DNA of 64,000 bases from contig PABK01000004.1 in the NCBI GenBank assembly GCA_002699145.1, positions 62,001 through 126,000 of the forward strand. The letters run 5' to 3'. The notes below the pieces were generated by a model. It searched no databases. It was given only the letters and a program-made list of their open reading frames with translations, and was not told where the DNA came from. Below, piece by piece: positions 18,851-28,869 of this stretch (positions within the stretch are counted from its first letter, which is position 1; every line of letters starts with the position of its first letter). Source of the DNA: Halioglobus sp. GTDB taxonomy: Bacteria; Pseudomonadota; Gammaproteobacteria; Pseudomonadales; Halieaceae. Both the position numbers and the translations under genes were made by a program.

Positions 18851-20323
18851 ATGTACCTGGGCATCGACATTGGCACCCAGGGCGTCAAGGCCTTGCTCTA
18901 CGATGCCGATGCCGCGCGCATTGCTGCCGTGCAGCAGGCCCCGCTGGAACTCATCAGCGAGCCGGATGGCACCCGCGAGCAACTGGCCTCGTGGTGGGTG
19001 CAGGGGCTGCTGCAGTGCCTGCAAGGCTTCGCACCGGCCGAACGCGCGCGGGTGCGTGCGCTGGCTGTCTCCGGGCAGCAGCACGGCTGCGTCGCCCTCG
19101 ATGCCGCCGGCGCGGTGCTGGCGCCGGTAAAACTGTGGTGCGACACGGCGACCGAGGTCGAGTGCGAGGAGATCACCGCGGCTTTCGGCGGCCGCGAGCG
19201 CTGCCTGGCGGAGCTGGGCAACCCCATTTTGCCCGGCTACACCGCGTCGAAGATCCGCTGGCTGAAAAAACACCGGCCGCAGGCTTACGCGCGTCTGCAC
19301 ACCGTGCTACTGCCCCACGACTACATCAATTTCTACCTGACCGGGGAGCGTGTCGCCGAGTGCGGCGACGCCAGCGGCACCGGTTTGTTCGACGTGCGCC
19401 GGCGCCGCTGGCACGCGGGTATCCTGCAGGCCGTGGACGCGGAGCGCGACCTCGCCGACACGCTGCCGCCGCTGGCGGCCCCCGGCAGCGTCATCGGGCA
19501 ACTCGGCGCGCAGGCGGCGCGGGAGTTGGGCCTGCCCCCCGGCATACCGGTGGGGACCGGTGGTGGCGACAACATGATGGCGGCGATCGGCACGGGCAAT
19601 GTCAGCGCCGGGGCGTTGACGGTCAGCCTGGGTACCTCGGGCACGCTGTTTGCCTGCGCGGACGAAGCGGTCGTCGACGAGCAGGGCGAAATGGCGGCGT
19701 TCTGTTCCTCCAGCGGATCCTGGTTGCCGCTGGTGTGCACGATGAACTGCACGGTGTCCACGGAACTGACCCGCGGCCTGTTGAATGTCGCGGTCGCCGA
19801 CCTGGATGCCCGCGTCGACGCCGTGCCGCCCGGCGCCCAGGGAGTTGTGACACTGCCGTTTTTCAACGGTGAACGCACGCCGAACCTGCCACGGGGCAAG
19901 GGCTGCCTGTTTGGCCTGGACCCGGGCAATTACCGCGCGGACAACCTGTTGCGCTCGGCCATGGAGGCCGCGGTTTACGGCCTGCGCGCCGGCCTGGACA
20001 GGCTGGTGCAGCGCGGTTGCGCGCCCGCTGCAGTGCGCCTCACCGGCGGCGGGGCGCGCAGCGCCGCGTGGCGGCAAATGGTCGCCGATATCTTCGCCCT
20101 GCCGGTCACGCTGCAGCACGGTGATGAGGGAGCCGCGCTGGGAGCGGCCCTGCAGGCGATGTGGACGTTGCAGGGGGGGGACCTGCAGGCGCTGGTCGAC
20201 GAGCACCTGGCCCTGGACACTTCCCGGGCTTGCGCGCCGGACCCGGATCGCACGCAGCTTTACCACGGTTTGTACCAGGATTACCTGCGTCACGTGGGCG
20301 CGGTCAGCGGATTGTACGCGTAG
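18851..20323 (+). CDS. xylB: Xylulokinase
   Basis: XylB phosphorylates D-xylulose to xylulose 5-phosphate. The 490-residue FGGY-family kinase starts with [18 protein letters not shown] (phosphate-1 motif) and has [12 protein letters not shown] with KLWCDT, typical of xylulokinases, then [14 protein letters not shown], and the C-terminal ATPase motif [19 protein letters not shown]. It opens the operon with xylA, a Gfo/Idh protein, a TIM-barrel isomerase and an MFS transporter. The ribosome site is weak (GAGTCC). Confidence 0.93.
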   Translation: MYLGIDIGTQGVKALLYDADAARIAAVQQAPLELISEPDGTREQLASWWVQGLLQCLQGFAPAERARVRALAVSGQQHGCVALDAAGAVLAPVKLWCDTATEVECEEITAAFGGRERCLAELGNPILPGYTASKIRWLKKHRPQAYARLHTVLLPHDYINFYLTGERVAECGDASGTGLFDVRRRRWHAGILQAVDAERDLADTLPPLAAPGSVIGQLGAQAARELGLPPGIPVGTGGGDNMMAAIGTGNVSAGALTVSLGTSGTLFACADEAVVDEQGEMAAFCSSSGSWLPLVCTMNCTVSTELTRGLLNVAVADLDARVDAVPPGAQGVVTLPFFNGERTPNLPRGKGCLFGLDPGNYRADNLLRSAMEAAVYGLRAGLDRLVQRGCAPAAVRLTGGGARSAAWRQMVADIFALPVTLQHGDEGAALGAALQAMWTLQGGDLQALVDEHLALDTSRACAPDPDRTQLYHGLYQDYLRHVGAVSGLYA

Positions 20324-20358
20324 GGCCTGCGCCCGGAGACAGCAAGAGGAAACACGCT

Positions 20359-21693
20359 ATGTCACAGGATTACTTTCGCGGCGACCGGGAATACTTTCCG
20401 GGCATCGGTTGCATCCCCTTCGAGGGCCCCGAGTCCGACAACCCGCTGGCCTTCAAGTTCTACCAGCGCGAGCGAGTGATCGGCGACAAGACCATGCAGG
20501 AACACCTGCGCTTCGCCGTGTGCTACTGGCACACCTTCTGCGCCAAAGGCTCCGATCCTTTCGGCGTCGATACCCAGGTGTTCCCCTGGGACGAGCCCGC
20601 CGACCCGATGGCTGCCGCTCGCGCGCGCATGGACGCGGCCTTCGAGTTCTTCACCAAGCTCGGCGTGCCTTATTACTGTTTTCACGACCGCGATATGGCA
20701 CCTGAGGGCGCCGACGTCGCCGGGTCCGAGAGAAACCTCGCCGCCATGGTGGCGCTGGCCGCCGAGCGCCAGGCCGAGACCGGCGTGAAACTGCTCTGGG
20801 GCACGGCGAACCTGTTCGGCCACCCGCGCTATATGAACGGCGCGGCCACCAACCCGGATTTTGCCGTACTCACCCACGCGGCCGCCCAGGTAAAAGCGGC
20901 GCTGGATGCCACGGTCGAGCTGGGCGGGGAAAACTACGTTTTCTGGGGTGGGCGCGAGGGCTATGCCAGCCTGCTCAACACCGATACCCGGCGCGAGACG
21001 GAGCACCTGGCGCGCTTTCTCGACAAGGCCAGGGAGTACGCTCGCAGCATCGGCTTCAGGGGCACCTTCCTGGTGGAACCCAAACCCATGGAGCCGAGTA
21101 AACACCAGTACGATTTCGACGCGCAGACGGTGATCGGCTTTTTGCGCCAATATGGCCTGGCCGGTGATTTCAAGGTCAATGTCGAGGCCAATCACGCCAC
21201 ACTCGCCGGGCACAGCTTTGCCCACGAGTTGCAAATGTGCACGGATGCGGGCCTGCTCGGCAGCATCGACGCCAACCGCGGCGACCCGCAGAATGGTTGG
21301 GACACCGACCAGTTCCCGACAGACCTGTACGACGCGGTGCACGCCATGCTGGTCGTGCTGGCCGGTGGCGGCCTGGGCAGCGGCGGCCTCAATTTCGACG
21401 CCAAGGTGCGGCGTGAGTCGGTGGACATGGAGGATATCTTCATCGGCCATATCGGCGGCATGGATACCTTCGCGCGCGCCCTGGAGACGGCTCACCGCCT
21501 GCGCGCGAACGGCGCACTGGAGCAGCACAGGGCGGCGCGCTACGCCAGCTTCGACGCGGGTCAGGGCGCGCGCTTCGAGTCCGGCGAACTGGGCCTGGCC
21601 GAGCTGCGTGACCTGGCCGCCGAAAGTGGCGAACCGGAACGGGTATCGGGCCGCCAGGAATGGTACGAAAACCTCATCAACCAGTATATGTAG
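20359..21693 (+). CDS. xylA: Xylose isomerase (class II)
   Basis: XylA interconverts D-xylose and D-xylulose with two divalent metals. The 444-residue length is that of class II enzymes. Catalytic motifs are present: [13 protein letters not shown] (His109 and Asp112), [16 protein letters not shown] (metal Glu), [12 protein letters not shown], and SIDANRGD. The ATG at 20359 follows AAGAGGAAA; it comes 35 bases after the xylB stop. With xylB it completes entry into the pentose phosphate pathway. Confidence 0.96.
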   Translation: MSQDYFRGDREYFPGIGCIPFEGPESDNPLAFKFYQRERVIGDKTMQEHLRFAVCYWHTFCAKGSDPFGVDTQVFPWDEPADPMAAARARMDAAFEFFTKLGVPYYCFHDRDMAPEGADVAGSERNLAAMVALAAERQAETGVKLLWGTANLFGHPRYMNGAATNPDFAVLTHAAAQVKAALDATVELGGENYVFWGGREGYASLLNTDTRRETEHLARFLDKAREYARSIGFRGTFLVEPKPMEPSKHQYDFDAQTVIGFLRQYGLAGDFKVNVEANHATLAGHSFAHELQMCTDAGLLGSIDANRGDPQNGWDTDQFPTDLYDAVHAMLVVLAGGGLGSGGLNFDAKVRRESVDMEDIFIGHIGGMDTFARALETAHRLRANGALEQHRAARYASFDAGQGARFESGELGLAELRDLAAESGEPERVSGRQEWYENLINQYM

Positions 21694-21710
21694 ACAGCGG
21701 GAGAGCGAGC

Positions 21711-22868
21711 ATGGGCAAGGTCAGGATGGGCATGGTCGGTGGCGGGGAGGGCGCCTTCATCGGCGCGGTACATCGCATCGCCGCGGCCCTGGACGGGGAA
21801 ATCGAGCTGGTCTGCGGCGCCTTCAGCAGCGACGCGCAGCGCGCGGCGCGCTCCGGCGCGGCGCTGTACCTGCCGCCGGAGCGCGTCTATAGCAGTTACC
21901 TCGACATGATGCGGGCGGAAGGCGCGTTGCCGCCGCAACAGCGCATGCAGTTCGTCGCGATCGTCACCCCCAATCACCTGCATTTCCCGGTCGCCGAGGC
22001 GGCCCTGCGCGCTGGCTTTCACGTACTCTCAGACAAGCCAGCCACGCTCAGCCTGGACGAGGCGTTGCGCCTGCGCGAAATTGTGCAAGACAGCGGCCTG
22101 TTGTACGGCCTGACGCATACCTACACCGGCTACCCCCTGGTGAAGGAGGCGCGGCAGCGCGTCGCCGCGGGTGACTTCGGCGCGATCCGCAAGGTGGTGG
22201 TCGAGTATCCCCAGGGCTGGCTGGCCGATCGCCAGGAGGACGTCGACAACAAGCAGGCGCAGTGGCGCCTGGACCCGTCCCGCGCCGGCATCAGTAGTTG
22301 CATGGGCGATATCGGCGTGCACGCGGCGAACCTCGCCGAGTACGTCACCGGGCTGCGCATCAGCGAGATCTGCGCCGACCTCAGCGCTTTCGTCCCCGGC
22401 AGGGCGCTGGATGACGACGGCGCTGTCCTGCTGCGCTTCGACAACGGAGCGCGCGGCGTGCTGCACGCCAGCCAGGTCAGCGTCGGCGAGGAAAACGCCA
22501 TCAGCCTGCGCGTTTACGGCGAGCACGGCGGACTGGAATGGCGGCAACAGGAGCCCAACACCCTGTGGCTGAAGTGGAACGACCGTCCCACGCAGATGCT
22601 GCGCACCGGCGGTCCCTACCTCGGCGACCTGGCCGCTGCCAATACACGCACGCCCATGGGGCATCCCGAGGGTTACCTGGAGGCTTTCGCCAACCTTTAC
22701 ATGGCCTTCGCCGGCCAGGTCAGGGCGCATGCCGAGGGGCAGGAGGCGGACGCGCGCAGTCGCGACTGCCCCGGCATAGACGCGGCAGTGCGCGGCATGG
22801 CGTTTATCGAACTGGCGGTGGCCGCCAGCGCGTCCGAGACGAAATGGCACGCCTTCACTACCGGATGA
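21711..22868 (+). CDS. Gfo/Idh/MocA-family oxidoreductase
   Basis: A 385-residue NAD(P)-dependent sugar oxidoreductase. The N-terminal Rossmann fold starts MVGGGEGAFIGAVHRIA; the conserved Lys-Pro lies in LSDKPATLSL; the C-terminal alpha/beta domain has GDIGVHAANLAEYVTG with the catalytic Asp and His of the family. The ATG at 21711 follows GGGAGAG, 17 bases after xylA. Substrate cannot be read off. Candidates are a xylose dehydrogenase-like activity or, with the next gene, handling of 3-keto-sugars. Confidence 0.87.
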   Translation: MGKVRMGMVGGGEGAFIGAVHRIAAALDGEIELVCGAFSSDAQRAARSGAALYLPPERVYSSYLDMMRAEGALPPQQRMQFVAIVTPNHLHFPVAEAALRAGFHVLSDKPATLSLDEALRLREIVQDSGLLYGLTHTYTGYPLVKEARQRVAAGDFGAIRKVVVEYPQGWLADRQEDVDNKQAQWRLDPSRAGISSCMGDIGVHAANLAEYVTGLRISEICADLSAFVPGRALDDDGAVLLRFDNGARGVLHASQVSVGEENAISLRVYGEHGGLEWRQQEPNTLWLKWNDRPTQMLRTGGPYLGDLAAANTRTPMGHPEGYLEAFANLYMAFAGQVRAHAEGQEADARSRDCPGIDAAVRGMAFIELAVAASASETKWHAFTTG

Positions 22869-22910
22869 CGCGGGCCGCCACCCGCTACAACACGACAAGA
22901 GGAACTAGCG

Positions 22911-23966
22911 ATGTCCAAAATGAAAGGTCCGGCCATTTTCCTGGCCCAGTTCGCAGGCGCCGAGGCGCCCTTCGATTCCCTGGCCAATATCACGCGTTGG
23001 GCGGGAGACCTTGGCTACAAGGGGGTGCAGGTGCCCACCTGGGAGGCGGGGCTGATCGACCTGGAGCAGGCGGCGCAGAGCGTGGACTACTGCGACGAGT
23101 TGCGCGGCATCTGCGCGGAGAATGGCGTGCAGATCACCGAACTGTCGACGCACCTGCAGGGCCAGCTGGTGGCCGTGCATCCGGCCTACGACGAGCTGTT
23201 CGACGGCTTTGCGCCGGCGCAGGTACAAGGCAACCCGAGGGCGCGCCAGGCCTGGGCCGTGGAGCAGTTGCAACTCGCCGCCCGCGCCAGCGCCAATCTC
23301 GGCCTGAGCGCCCACGCCACGTTTTCCGGGGCGTTGCTGTGGCACACCATGTACCCCTGGCCGCAGCGCCCCGAGGGTCTGGTGGAGGCGGGTTTTGCGG
23401 AGCTGGCCGCGCGCTGGCAACCGCTGCTGGACGCCTTCGACGAGGCCGGCGTGGACCTGTGTTACGAGATCCACCCGGGCGAGGACCTGCACGACGGCGT
23501 CACCTTCGAGCGCTTCCTGGAAGCCACGGGGAACCACCCGCGCTGCAAGATTCTCTACGACCCCAGCCACTTCGTGTTGCAGCAGCTCGACTACGTGCAG
23601 TTTATCGATTTTTATCACGAGCGTATCGGCATGTTTCACGTCAAGGACGCCGAGTTCAACCCCGACGGTCGCCAGGGTGTGTACGGCGGTTACCAGGGCT
23701 GGGTCGACCGGGCGGGCCGTTTCCGTTCGCTCGGTGACGGTCAGGTGGACTTCAGCGCGATTTTCAGCCAGTTCGCCCGTTACGGTTTCGACGGTTGGGC
23801 GGTGCTGGAGTGGGAGTGCTGCCTCAAGCATCCCGAGGACGGGGCCCGCGAGGGAGTGGAATTTATCAACCGGCATATCATCCACACCACGGACAAGGCG
23901 TTTGACGATTTCGCCGGCGCCGGCGCGGACGAGGCCGGCAACCGGCGTATACTGGGCATCGATTAG
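22911..23966 (+). CDS. Sugar phosphate isomerase/epimerase-like TIM barrel
   Basis: A 351-residue AP-endonuclease-2/xylose-isomerase-like TIM barrel. The likely metal site is seen as successive strand ends: CYEIHPGEDLHDG (Glu), YDPSHFVLQQ (Asp/His), FHVKDAEFNP (His/Asp) and VLEWECCLKH (Glu). Such proteins paired with a Gfo/Idh oxidoreductase act on oxidised sugars or inositols in several pathways. Here the pair sits in the xyl operon, before the transporter. Exact reaction unknown. A GAGGA site precedes the ATG. Confidence 0.85.
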   Translation: MSKMKGPAIFLAQFAGAEAPFDSLANITRWAGDLGYKGVQVPTWEAGLIDLEQAAQSVDYCDELRGICAENGVQITELSTHLQGQLVAVHPAYDELFDGFAPAQVQGNPRARQAWAVEQLQLAARASANLGLSAHATFSGALLWHTMYPWPQRPEGLVEAGFAELAARWQPLLDAFDEAGVDLCYEIHPGEDLHDGVTFERFLEATGNHPRCKILYDPSHFVLQQLDYVQFIDFYHERIGMFHVKDAEFNPDGRQGVYGGYQGWVDRAGRFRSLGDGQVDFSAIFSQFARYGFDGWAVLEWECCLKHPEDGAREGVEFINRHIIHTTDKAFDDFAGAGADEAGNRRILGID

Positions 23967-23986
23967 CCCGAGCAGGAGAAAATAAT

Positions 23987-25303
23987 ATGACTGAACCAAT
24001 GCTTGACCGCAGGCGCCTCTACCACGTCGGCAATCTGTCAATTTTCATGGTCGGGCTGGGCTTCGCCGTGCGCGCGAACATCGCCCCGAACCTGCAGAGC
24101 GACATCTACGACAAGATCGACCTGGCCAACTCCGCCACCCTGCTGGGCGAGGCCCTGGGCGCGACCTTCACCGGCTTCGCCCTGACCCTGCTGTTCGGCA
24201 GCGCCCTGGTGGACCTGATTGGCATGAAACGCATGTTGCTGTTGTCGGCGCTGGGCTATGTCGCCGGCGGGCTGGGGCTGCTGGCCGCCACCTACATGCC
24301 GGTGGACGGTACCGTGCAGACCCTGGTGCTGGTCAGCCTGTTGCTGACCGGCCTGGGCTGGGGCGCGGTGGAAGCCGCGTCGAATCCCATGGTCGCGGCC
24401 CTGTACCCCGAGGAAAAAACCCACCGCCTGAATATCCTGCACGCCTGGTGGCCCGCGGGCATCGTCATCGGAGGCCTGCTCGGCGTGGCCATCACCAGCT
24501 TCGACCTGCCGTGGAAACTGAATCTGTTTGTCCTGGTGTTGCCGTCCCTGGTGCTGGCCTGGATGGTGGCGACCTCGGTGTTCCCCGTCACCGAGCGCGT
24601 CGCCGCGGGGGTGAGCTACGGCGAGATGTTCGCCGAACTGCTCAAGCGACCGCTGTTCTGGGTATTCTGGGCGTGCATGTTCCTCACCGCCGCCGCCGAA
24701 CTCGCCCCGGGGCAGTGGGTGAATATCGCGTTGTCGAATATCGTCGGCATGCAAGGCATCGTGCTGCTGGTCTATGTCAGCGCCCTGATGTTCGTGGGTC
24801 GTCACTTCGCCGGTCCGATCGTTAGCAGAATCTCCTCGGTGGGCCTGATGTTCGTCAGTTGCGTGGCAGCCGGCATCGGCCTGTACCTGCTTAGCCTGGC
24901 GGATTCGCCGCTGCTGGCATTCGGCGCCGCCACTGTGTGGGGCCTGGGCGTGTGCTGGATGTGGCCCACCATGCTGGCCATCGTGTCGGAGCGTTTCCCG
25001 CGCGGCGGCGCCATGGCGATGGGCCTGATGGGCTTTGCCGGCGGCATGTCGATCCAGTTCGTATTGCCCGTGATGGGCGGTATCTTCGACGCGGCCAAGG
25101 CAGAGGCAGCCGGCGGTGCCGGGCAGCTCGCCGGGCTGTCGGGCGAAGCGCTGCAGGAGGTCATCCGCTATGCATCGGTCGAATCCTTCCAGTCCGTGGC
25201 GGTCATCCCGCTGCTGTTATTGCCGGTGTTTGGCGTGATCTGGCTGGCCGACCGCCGCCGGGGAGGACACCAGCCGGAAATCATCGGCGGCCCCGCGGCC
25301 TGA
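23987..25303 (+). CDS. MFS sugar transporter
   Basis: A 438-residue major facilitator with about 12 membrane helices. The loop between helices 2 and 3 is marked by LVDLIGMKRMLLLSALGY (MFS motif A-like), and the family's Trp/Pro pattern is seen at AWWPAGIVIGG. As the last gene of the xyl operon it is the likely inner-membrane importer of xylose or a related sugar. An AGGAG site precedes the ATG. An intrinsic terminator follows. Confidence 0.87.
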   Translation: MTEPMLDRRRLYHVGNLSIFMVGLGFAVRANIAPNLQSDIYDKIDLANSATLLGEALGATFTGFALTLLFGSALVDLIGMKRMLLLSALGYVAGGLGLLAATYMPVDGTVQTLVLVSLLLTGLGWGAVEAASNPMVAALYPEEKTHRLNILHAWWPAGIVIGGLLGVAITSFDLPWKLNLFVLVLPSLVLAWMVATSVFPVTERVAAGVSYGEMFAELLKRPLFWVFWACMFLTAAAELAPGQWVNIALSNIVGMQGIVLLVYVSALMFVGRHFAGPIVSRISSVGLMFVSCVAAGIGLYLLSLADSPLLAFGAATVWGLGVCWMWPTMLAIVSERFPRGGAMAMGLMGFAGGMSIQFVLPVMGGIFDAAKAEAAGGAGQLAGLSGEALQEVIRYASVESFQSVAVIPLLLLPVFGVIWLADRRRGGHQPEIIGGPAA

Positions 25304-25330
25304 TTTCGCGTTGGGGCCTGCTGCAGCACC

Positions 25331-25354
25331 ACACCGCCACGGCGGTGTTTTCGC
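25331..25354 (+). terminator. Intrinsic terminator after the xyl operon
   Basis: ACACCGC-CACG-GCGGTGT followed by TTT forms a 7-8 bp GC-rich hairpin with a short T-run, 28 bases after the MFS stop. It separates the xyl operon from the TonB receptor gene. Confidence 0.7.
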
Positions 25355-25465
25355 CCGGTCGCAGCGCGTGACCGGGCGGGGGAAAAATAACCCCCGGGCG
25401 CGTCGCGCGCACCGACCGTTTCGGCTATGCTTGCTTTTACAAGCCACTTGTCGGAGAAAAAGAAT

Positions 25466-27670
25466 ATGGCTTTGGACAAGCGCAAGCCCGCGCTGCTGGC
25501 CCTGGCCGTCATCGCAGACAGCGGCCTGAGCACGGCGCCCGCGGTGGCGCAGGGCCTGGCCCTGGAAGAGGTGATCGTCACCGCGCAACGGCGCTCGCAA
25601 TCGCTGCAGGATGTGCCCATCTCCGTGGTGGCCATGGATCAGCAGGTGCTGGAAATGCGCGCTATCGATGAAATCGAGGACATCAGCCTGGATATCCCCA
25701 ATTTCACCGTCAATACCTTCCCCTCCGACTCCACCACCATCCGCCTATTCATTCGCGGCATCGGCCAGAACGACGCACAGATCACCCAGGATCCGTCGGC
25801 GGCGCTGTACCTGGACGGGGTCTACATAGGCACCAGCGTGGCGGCGGGCTTCGAGGGCGTCGACGTACAGCGCATCGAGGTGCTGCGCGGCCCCCAGGGA
25901 ACCTTGTACGGGCGCAACGCCACCGGTGGCGCGGTCAACATCATCACGCGGCGAGCGGATGTCGAACGCGTGGAATTTAGCCAGGGTTTCAGCGCTGGCA
26001 ATCTCGACAAGTTGCAGTCCAAGAGCATGCTCAACCTGCCGCTGGGTGAGCGAGTCGCGGCGAAGCTCAACTACAACTACACCCGCCGCGACGGCATTGT
26101 CGAGAATACCGGTCCCGGCGAGGATTTCATGAACGAGGACCGCAAGACCCTGGTGGCGGACCTGCGGTGGCTGGCCGGCAGCGACGTGACTGTCGACTAC
26201 CGTTACGAAAGCGCACAACTGAACGACTCCGAGCCCTTCAACCAGGTACTCACGGATCCGGCGTTGTCCAACGGCATCGTCGCGGGGCTGATCGTGTACA
26301 ACGACGACTGGCGCCGCAAGCGACTGGACAAGGTCACCTCGGAACGCCCCATACTCTCGTCGGACCAGCAGATCGACGCCCACAGTCTCTGGGTGCACTG
26401 GGAGATCAGTGACACCCTGCGCCTGGAGAGCATCTCCGCATACCGTGACCTGGACAGCTTTTCGCCCTCTGATTTCCTGCCGACGGCGAGCACCATTACC
26501 GGCGGTGCGCCGGTGCTGGGCCGCTTCAGGACCGATTTCGAACAGTGGTCACAGGAATTGCAGTTGCAGGGCTCCACGCGGGACTGGGAGTACGTGACCG
26601 GGTTGTACTACTACCAGGACGAGGCCTTCCAGGACAATACCGACGGCGTCACGCTGGGCGAGGGCGGTACGGTGACCACCACGGACACCGAGAACTGGTC
26701 GGCGGCCGCCTACACCCAGGCCAGCTGGAATCCCGGGTGGATGGACCGGCGCTGGCGTTTCACGCTGGGCGGGCGCTACTCCGTCGACAATCGCAAGTCC
26801 GAGCGCAACAACCAGGGCGCGGTCACACCCTTTACCGCCTCCTACGACGAGGACTTCGACAACTTCAACCCGTCGATGGTCGTGGCCTACGACATCAACG
26901 ACGATATGAACGTTTACGGCAAGATCGAAACCGGCTACAAGTCCGGCGGCACCTCGCAGCGTTCGGCCAGGGAAGACCTCTTCGCCGCCGGTTTCGACGA
27001 GGAGGAAATCGTCAGTTACGAACTCGGTTTCAAGGGCGAGTTCTGGGGCGGACGCGGCCGCTACAACTCCGCGCTGTTCTATATGCAGATCGACGGCCTG
27101 CAGACCAGTATCCAGACCGACCCGGTCAGTCCCGGCGGTCGCGATTTTCTACCGCTGGATGGCAACGAGATACTTGGCGCAGAGATCGACCTGAACCTGC
27201 TGCTGACTGAAGGCCTGACTTTCAGTTTCAGTTACGGCTATCTGGATACCGAGCTGGGCGAGACGGCACTGACCGCCGATACCGGGCTAACCGAAACCGT
27301 CAATGACAGCATGCCCTATGCGCCGGACCACAGCGCTTTCGCCTCGCTGGACTATGCCAGGCCCTTGCCGCTGGGTTCCCTGGGCCTGAACATGAACTAC
27401 GGCTGGCAGGACGAGGTTTCCTCCAACGTGGTCGAGGAGGGCAACTACGTCGTCGGCTCCTACGGTTTGCTGGGGGCTGCGGTAAGCTGGTCCGAGCTTT
27501 CCCTGGGCAGTGTGCCGGGGATGTTTCGCCTGGTGTTGTGGGGACGCAACCTGCTGGATGAAGAGTGGGGGCTTTCCGGGCAAACGGCACTGGAGCCACT
27601 GGGTGCAGACGAAACCGAAATTTTCGGCGAGCCGCGCACCTACGGCCTGACCCTGGGCTACCTGTTTTGA
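25466..27670 (+). CDS. TonB-dependent outer-membrane receptor
   Basis: A 734-residue TonB-dependent receptor for energised uptake across the outer membrane. After a signal peptide (ends near PAVAQG) comes the TonB box-like LEEVIVTAQRR, then the plug domain (IRGIGQNDAQITQDPSAA and VLRGPQGTLYGRNATGGAV), then the 22-strand barrel ending in the aromatic LGYLF. The ATG at 25466 has GGAGAAAA upstream; the in-frame ATG at 25427 would spoil the signal peptide. It is a clear relative of the receptor at 46074-48365. Ligand unknown; neighbours suggest a glycoside. Confidence 0.92.
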   Translation: MALDKRKPALLALAVIADSGLSTAPAVAQGLALEEVIVTAQRRSQSLQDVPISVVAMDQQVLEMRAIDEIEDISLDIPNFTVNTFPSDSTTIRLFIRGIGQNDAQITQDPSAALYLDGVYIGTSVAAGFEGVDVQRIEVLRGPQGTLYGRNATGGAVNIITRRADVERVEFSQGFSAGNLDKLQSKSMLNLPLGERVAAKLNYNYTRRDGIVENTGPGEDFMNEDRKTLVADLRWLAGSDVTVDYRYESAQLNDSEPFNQVLTDPALSNGIVAGLIVYNDDWRRKRLDKVTSERPILSSDQQIDAHSLWVHWEISDTLRLESISAYRDLDSFSPSDFLPTASTITGGAPVLGRFRTDFEQWSQELQLQGSTRDWEYVTGLYYYQDEAFQDNTDGVTLGEGGTVTTTDTENWSAAAYTQASWNPGWMDRRWRFTLGGRYSVDNRKSERNNQGAVTPFTASYDEDFDNFNPSMVVAYDINDDMNVYGKIETGYKSGGTSQRSAREDLFAAGFDEEEIVSYELGFKGEFWGGRGRYNSALFYMQIDGLQTSIQTDPVSPGGRDFLPLDGNEILGAEIDLNLLLTEGLTFSFSYGYLDTELGETALTADTGLTETVNDSMPYAPDHSAFASLDYARPLPLGSLGLNMNYGWQDEVSSNVVEEGNYVVGSYGLLGAAVSWSELSLGSVPGMFRLVLWGRNLLDEEWGLSGQTALEPLGADETEIFGEPRTYGLTLGYLF

Positions 27671-27808
27671 GTGCTGCTGGAAGCGCACAGGCATGAAGCC
27701 GATACGAAATTGCTGGAATGCTGCAGCCTGGGGCATTTTCTCCATGCTCACAGCTGCACCGCAAGTGCTGCTCACATGAAGAAAGTTTCACGCAACCCCC
27801 TTATGAGC

Positions 27809-27837
27809 TTAAGTTCACTCGTTGCAGGTCCTATAAT
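27809..27837 (+). promoter_or_regulatory. Possible promoter for the SDR-GMC operon
   Basis: A perfect -10 TATAAT (27832-27837) lies 39 bases before the SDR start. The -35 at 17 bases spacing (TTAAGT) is poor. The rest of the 206-base gap shows nothing I can name. Confidence 0.4.
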
Positions 27838-27876
27838 GCCAATCCTTCAACACACTATGCCGGAGGCTAAGGCAGA

Positions 27877-28539
27877 ATGCTCAAAGGTCGTAAAATCATC
27901 GTCACCGGGGCCAACGGCGCCCTGGGAAGCAAAGTCTGTGAGGTGGCGGAAGCGCAGGGGGCGAGCACGCTGCGCCTGGACCTGGCTTTCTCCGAGGCGG
28001 ACGACAACTGTCACGCGGTGGACCTCACCGACCTGGAGGCGACCACACGCCTGGTCGGTGAGCTGGGCGACTTCGACGGTGTATTCAATATCGCCGGCGG
28101 GTTTGCCATGGGCAGCGATACCTGGACGCGCGACGACGCGGACTGGGAGAAGATGTTCGCGCTCAATGTCACCACCCTGCGCAACATGCTCAAGGCGGCG
28201 GTGCCGCTGTTGCTGCAACGTGGCGGTGGCAGTATCGTCAACGTCGGCGCCTACGGTGCGCGCGAGGGCCAGGCTGACATGTCGGCCTATTGCGCATCCA
28301 AGAGCGTGGTGATGCGCCTGACGGAAAGCCTGGCCAACGAGGTCCGCGACCAGGGCGTCAATGTCAACGCCGTCCTGCCCACGGTCATCGATACACCGGC
28401 CAACCGCGCCGGCATGCCCGACGCCGACCCGTCGGCCTGGGTCGCCCCTGAGGACCTGGCCAACGTGATCTGCTTTCTCGGCTCCAGCGCCGCGCACGCG
28501 GTGCACGGGGCGCTGGTGCCGGTGCGCGGCCTGTCGTGA
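27877..28539 (+). CDS. QDPR-like short-chain dehydrogenase
   Basis: A 220-residue SDR. The cofactor motif TGANGALGS and the active-site YCASK (Tyr-x3-Lys) are present, but the usual catalytic Ser after the beta-5 strand is absent: the segment reads SIVNVGAYGARE. This pattern, with NIAGGFAMG and AVLPTVIDTPANRAGMPDAD, resembles quinoid dihydropteridine reductase, which also lacks that Ser. True pterin activity is not shown. It may serve the glycoside-oxidation genes downstream (small membrane protein, Tat lipoprotein, GMC). A GGAGG lies just before the ATG. Confidence 0.83.
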   Translation: MLKGRKIIVTGANGALGSKVCEVAEAQGASTLRLDLAFSEADDNCHAVDLTDLEATTRLVGELGDFDGVFNIAGGFAMGSDTWTRDDADWEKMFALNVTTLRNMLKAAVPLLLQRGGGSIVNVGAYGAREGQADMSAYCASKSVVMRLTESLANEVRDQGVNVNAVLPTVIDTPANRAGMPDADPSAWVAPEDLANVICFLGSSAAHAVHGALVPVRGLS

Positions 28540-28602
28540 ACCGTCTCGTCAATCAACCCGGGCCGTGTGAATGACGCCGCGCAAAGACAGGGGATAGGAC
28601 TT

Positions 28603-28860
28603 ATGGGCATACCGGCACGGCGCTGGCTGATTGCTATCGGGGTAGCGTTTTACCTGTACTTCCTGCTTCCGGCGACGGCCGCGGCTTTTTATGAACTGTA
28701 TCACCTGACCCATATCGATGCGGTTTACTGGGGCTATAGCGGTTTCAAGGCCGCCGGGTACTACTTCGGTGTCTGGGAGTATCGCGAGCTGACCTGCCTT
28801 GGGCTGGCTGCCGCGATACTGCTGCTTCCCACGATTATCACCAGGCTGAGGCGAGCTTGA
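28603..28860 (+). CDS. Small two-helix membrane protein, unknown
   Basis: An 85-residue protein with two hydrophobic helices (WLIAIGVAFYLYFLLPATAAA and LTCLGLAAAILLLPTII) joined by an aromatic loop that includes YHLTHIDAVYWGY. I do not recognise a family. It starts behind GGGGATAGGA and is followed ten bases later by the gluconate-2-dehydrogenase subunit 3-like gene, so it may anchor or pass electrons for the GMC enzyme; that is inference. A GTG at 28567 is an alternative start. Confidence 0.6.
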   Translation: MGIPARRWLIAIGVAFYLYFLLPATAAAFYELYHLTHIDAVYWGYSGFKAAGYYFGVWEYRELTCLGLAAAILLLPTIITRLRRA

Positions 28861-28869
28861 GAGGTCTGT

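Noticed and set aside
25374-25406. GGGGG-AAAAATAA-CCCCC stem before the TonB receptor as a second terminator
   Set aside because: Short stem with an A-rich loop and no T-run after it; the hairpin at 25331-25354 is the better terminator.
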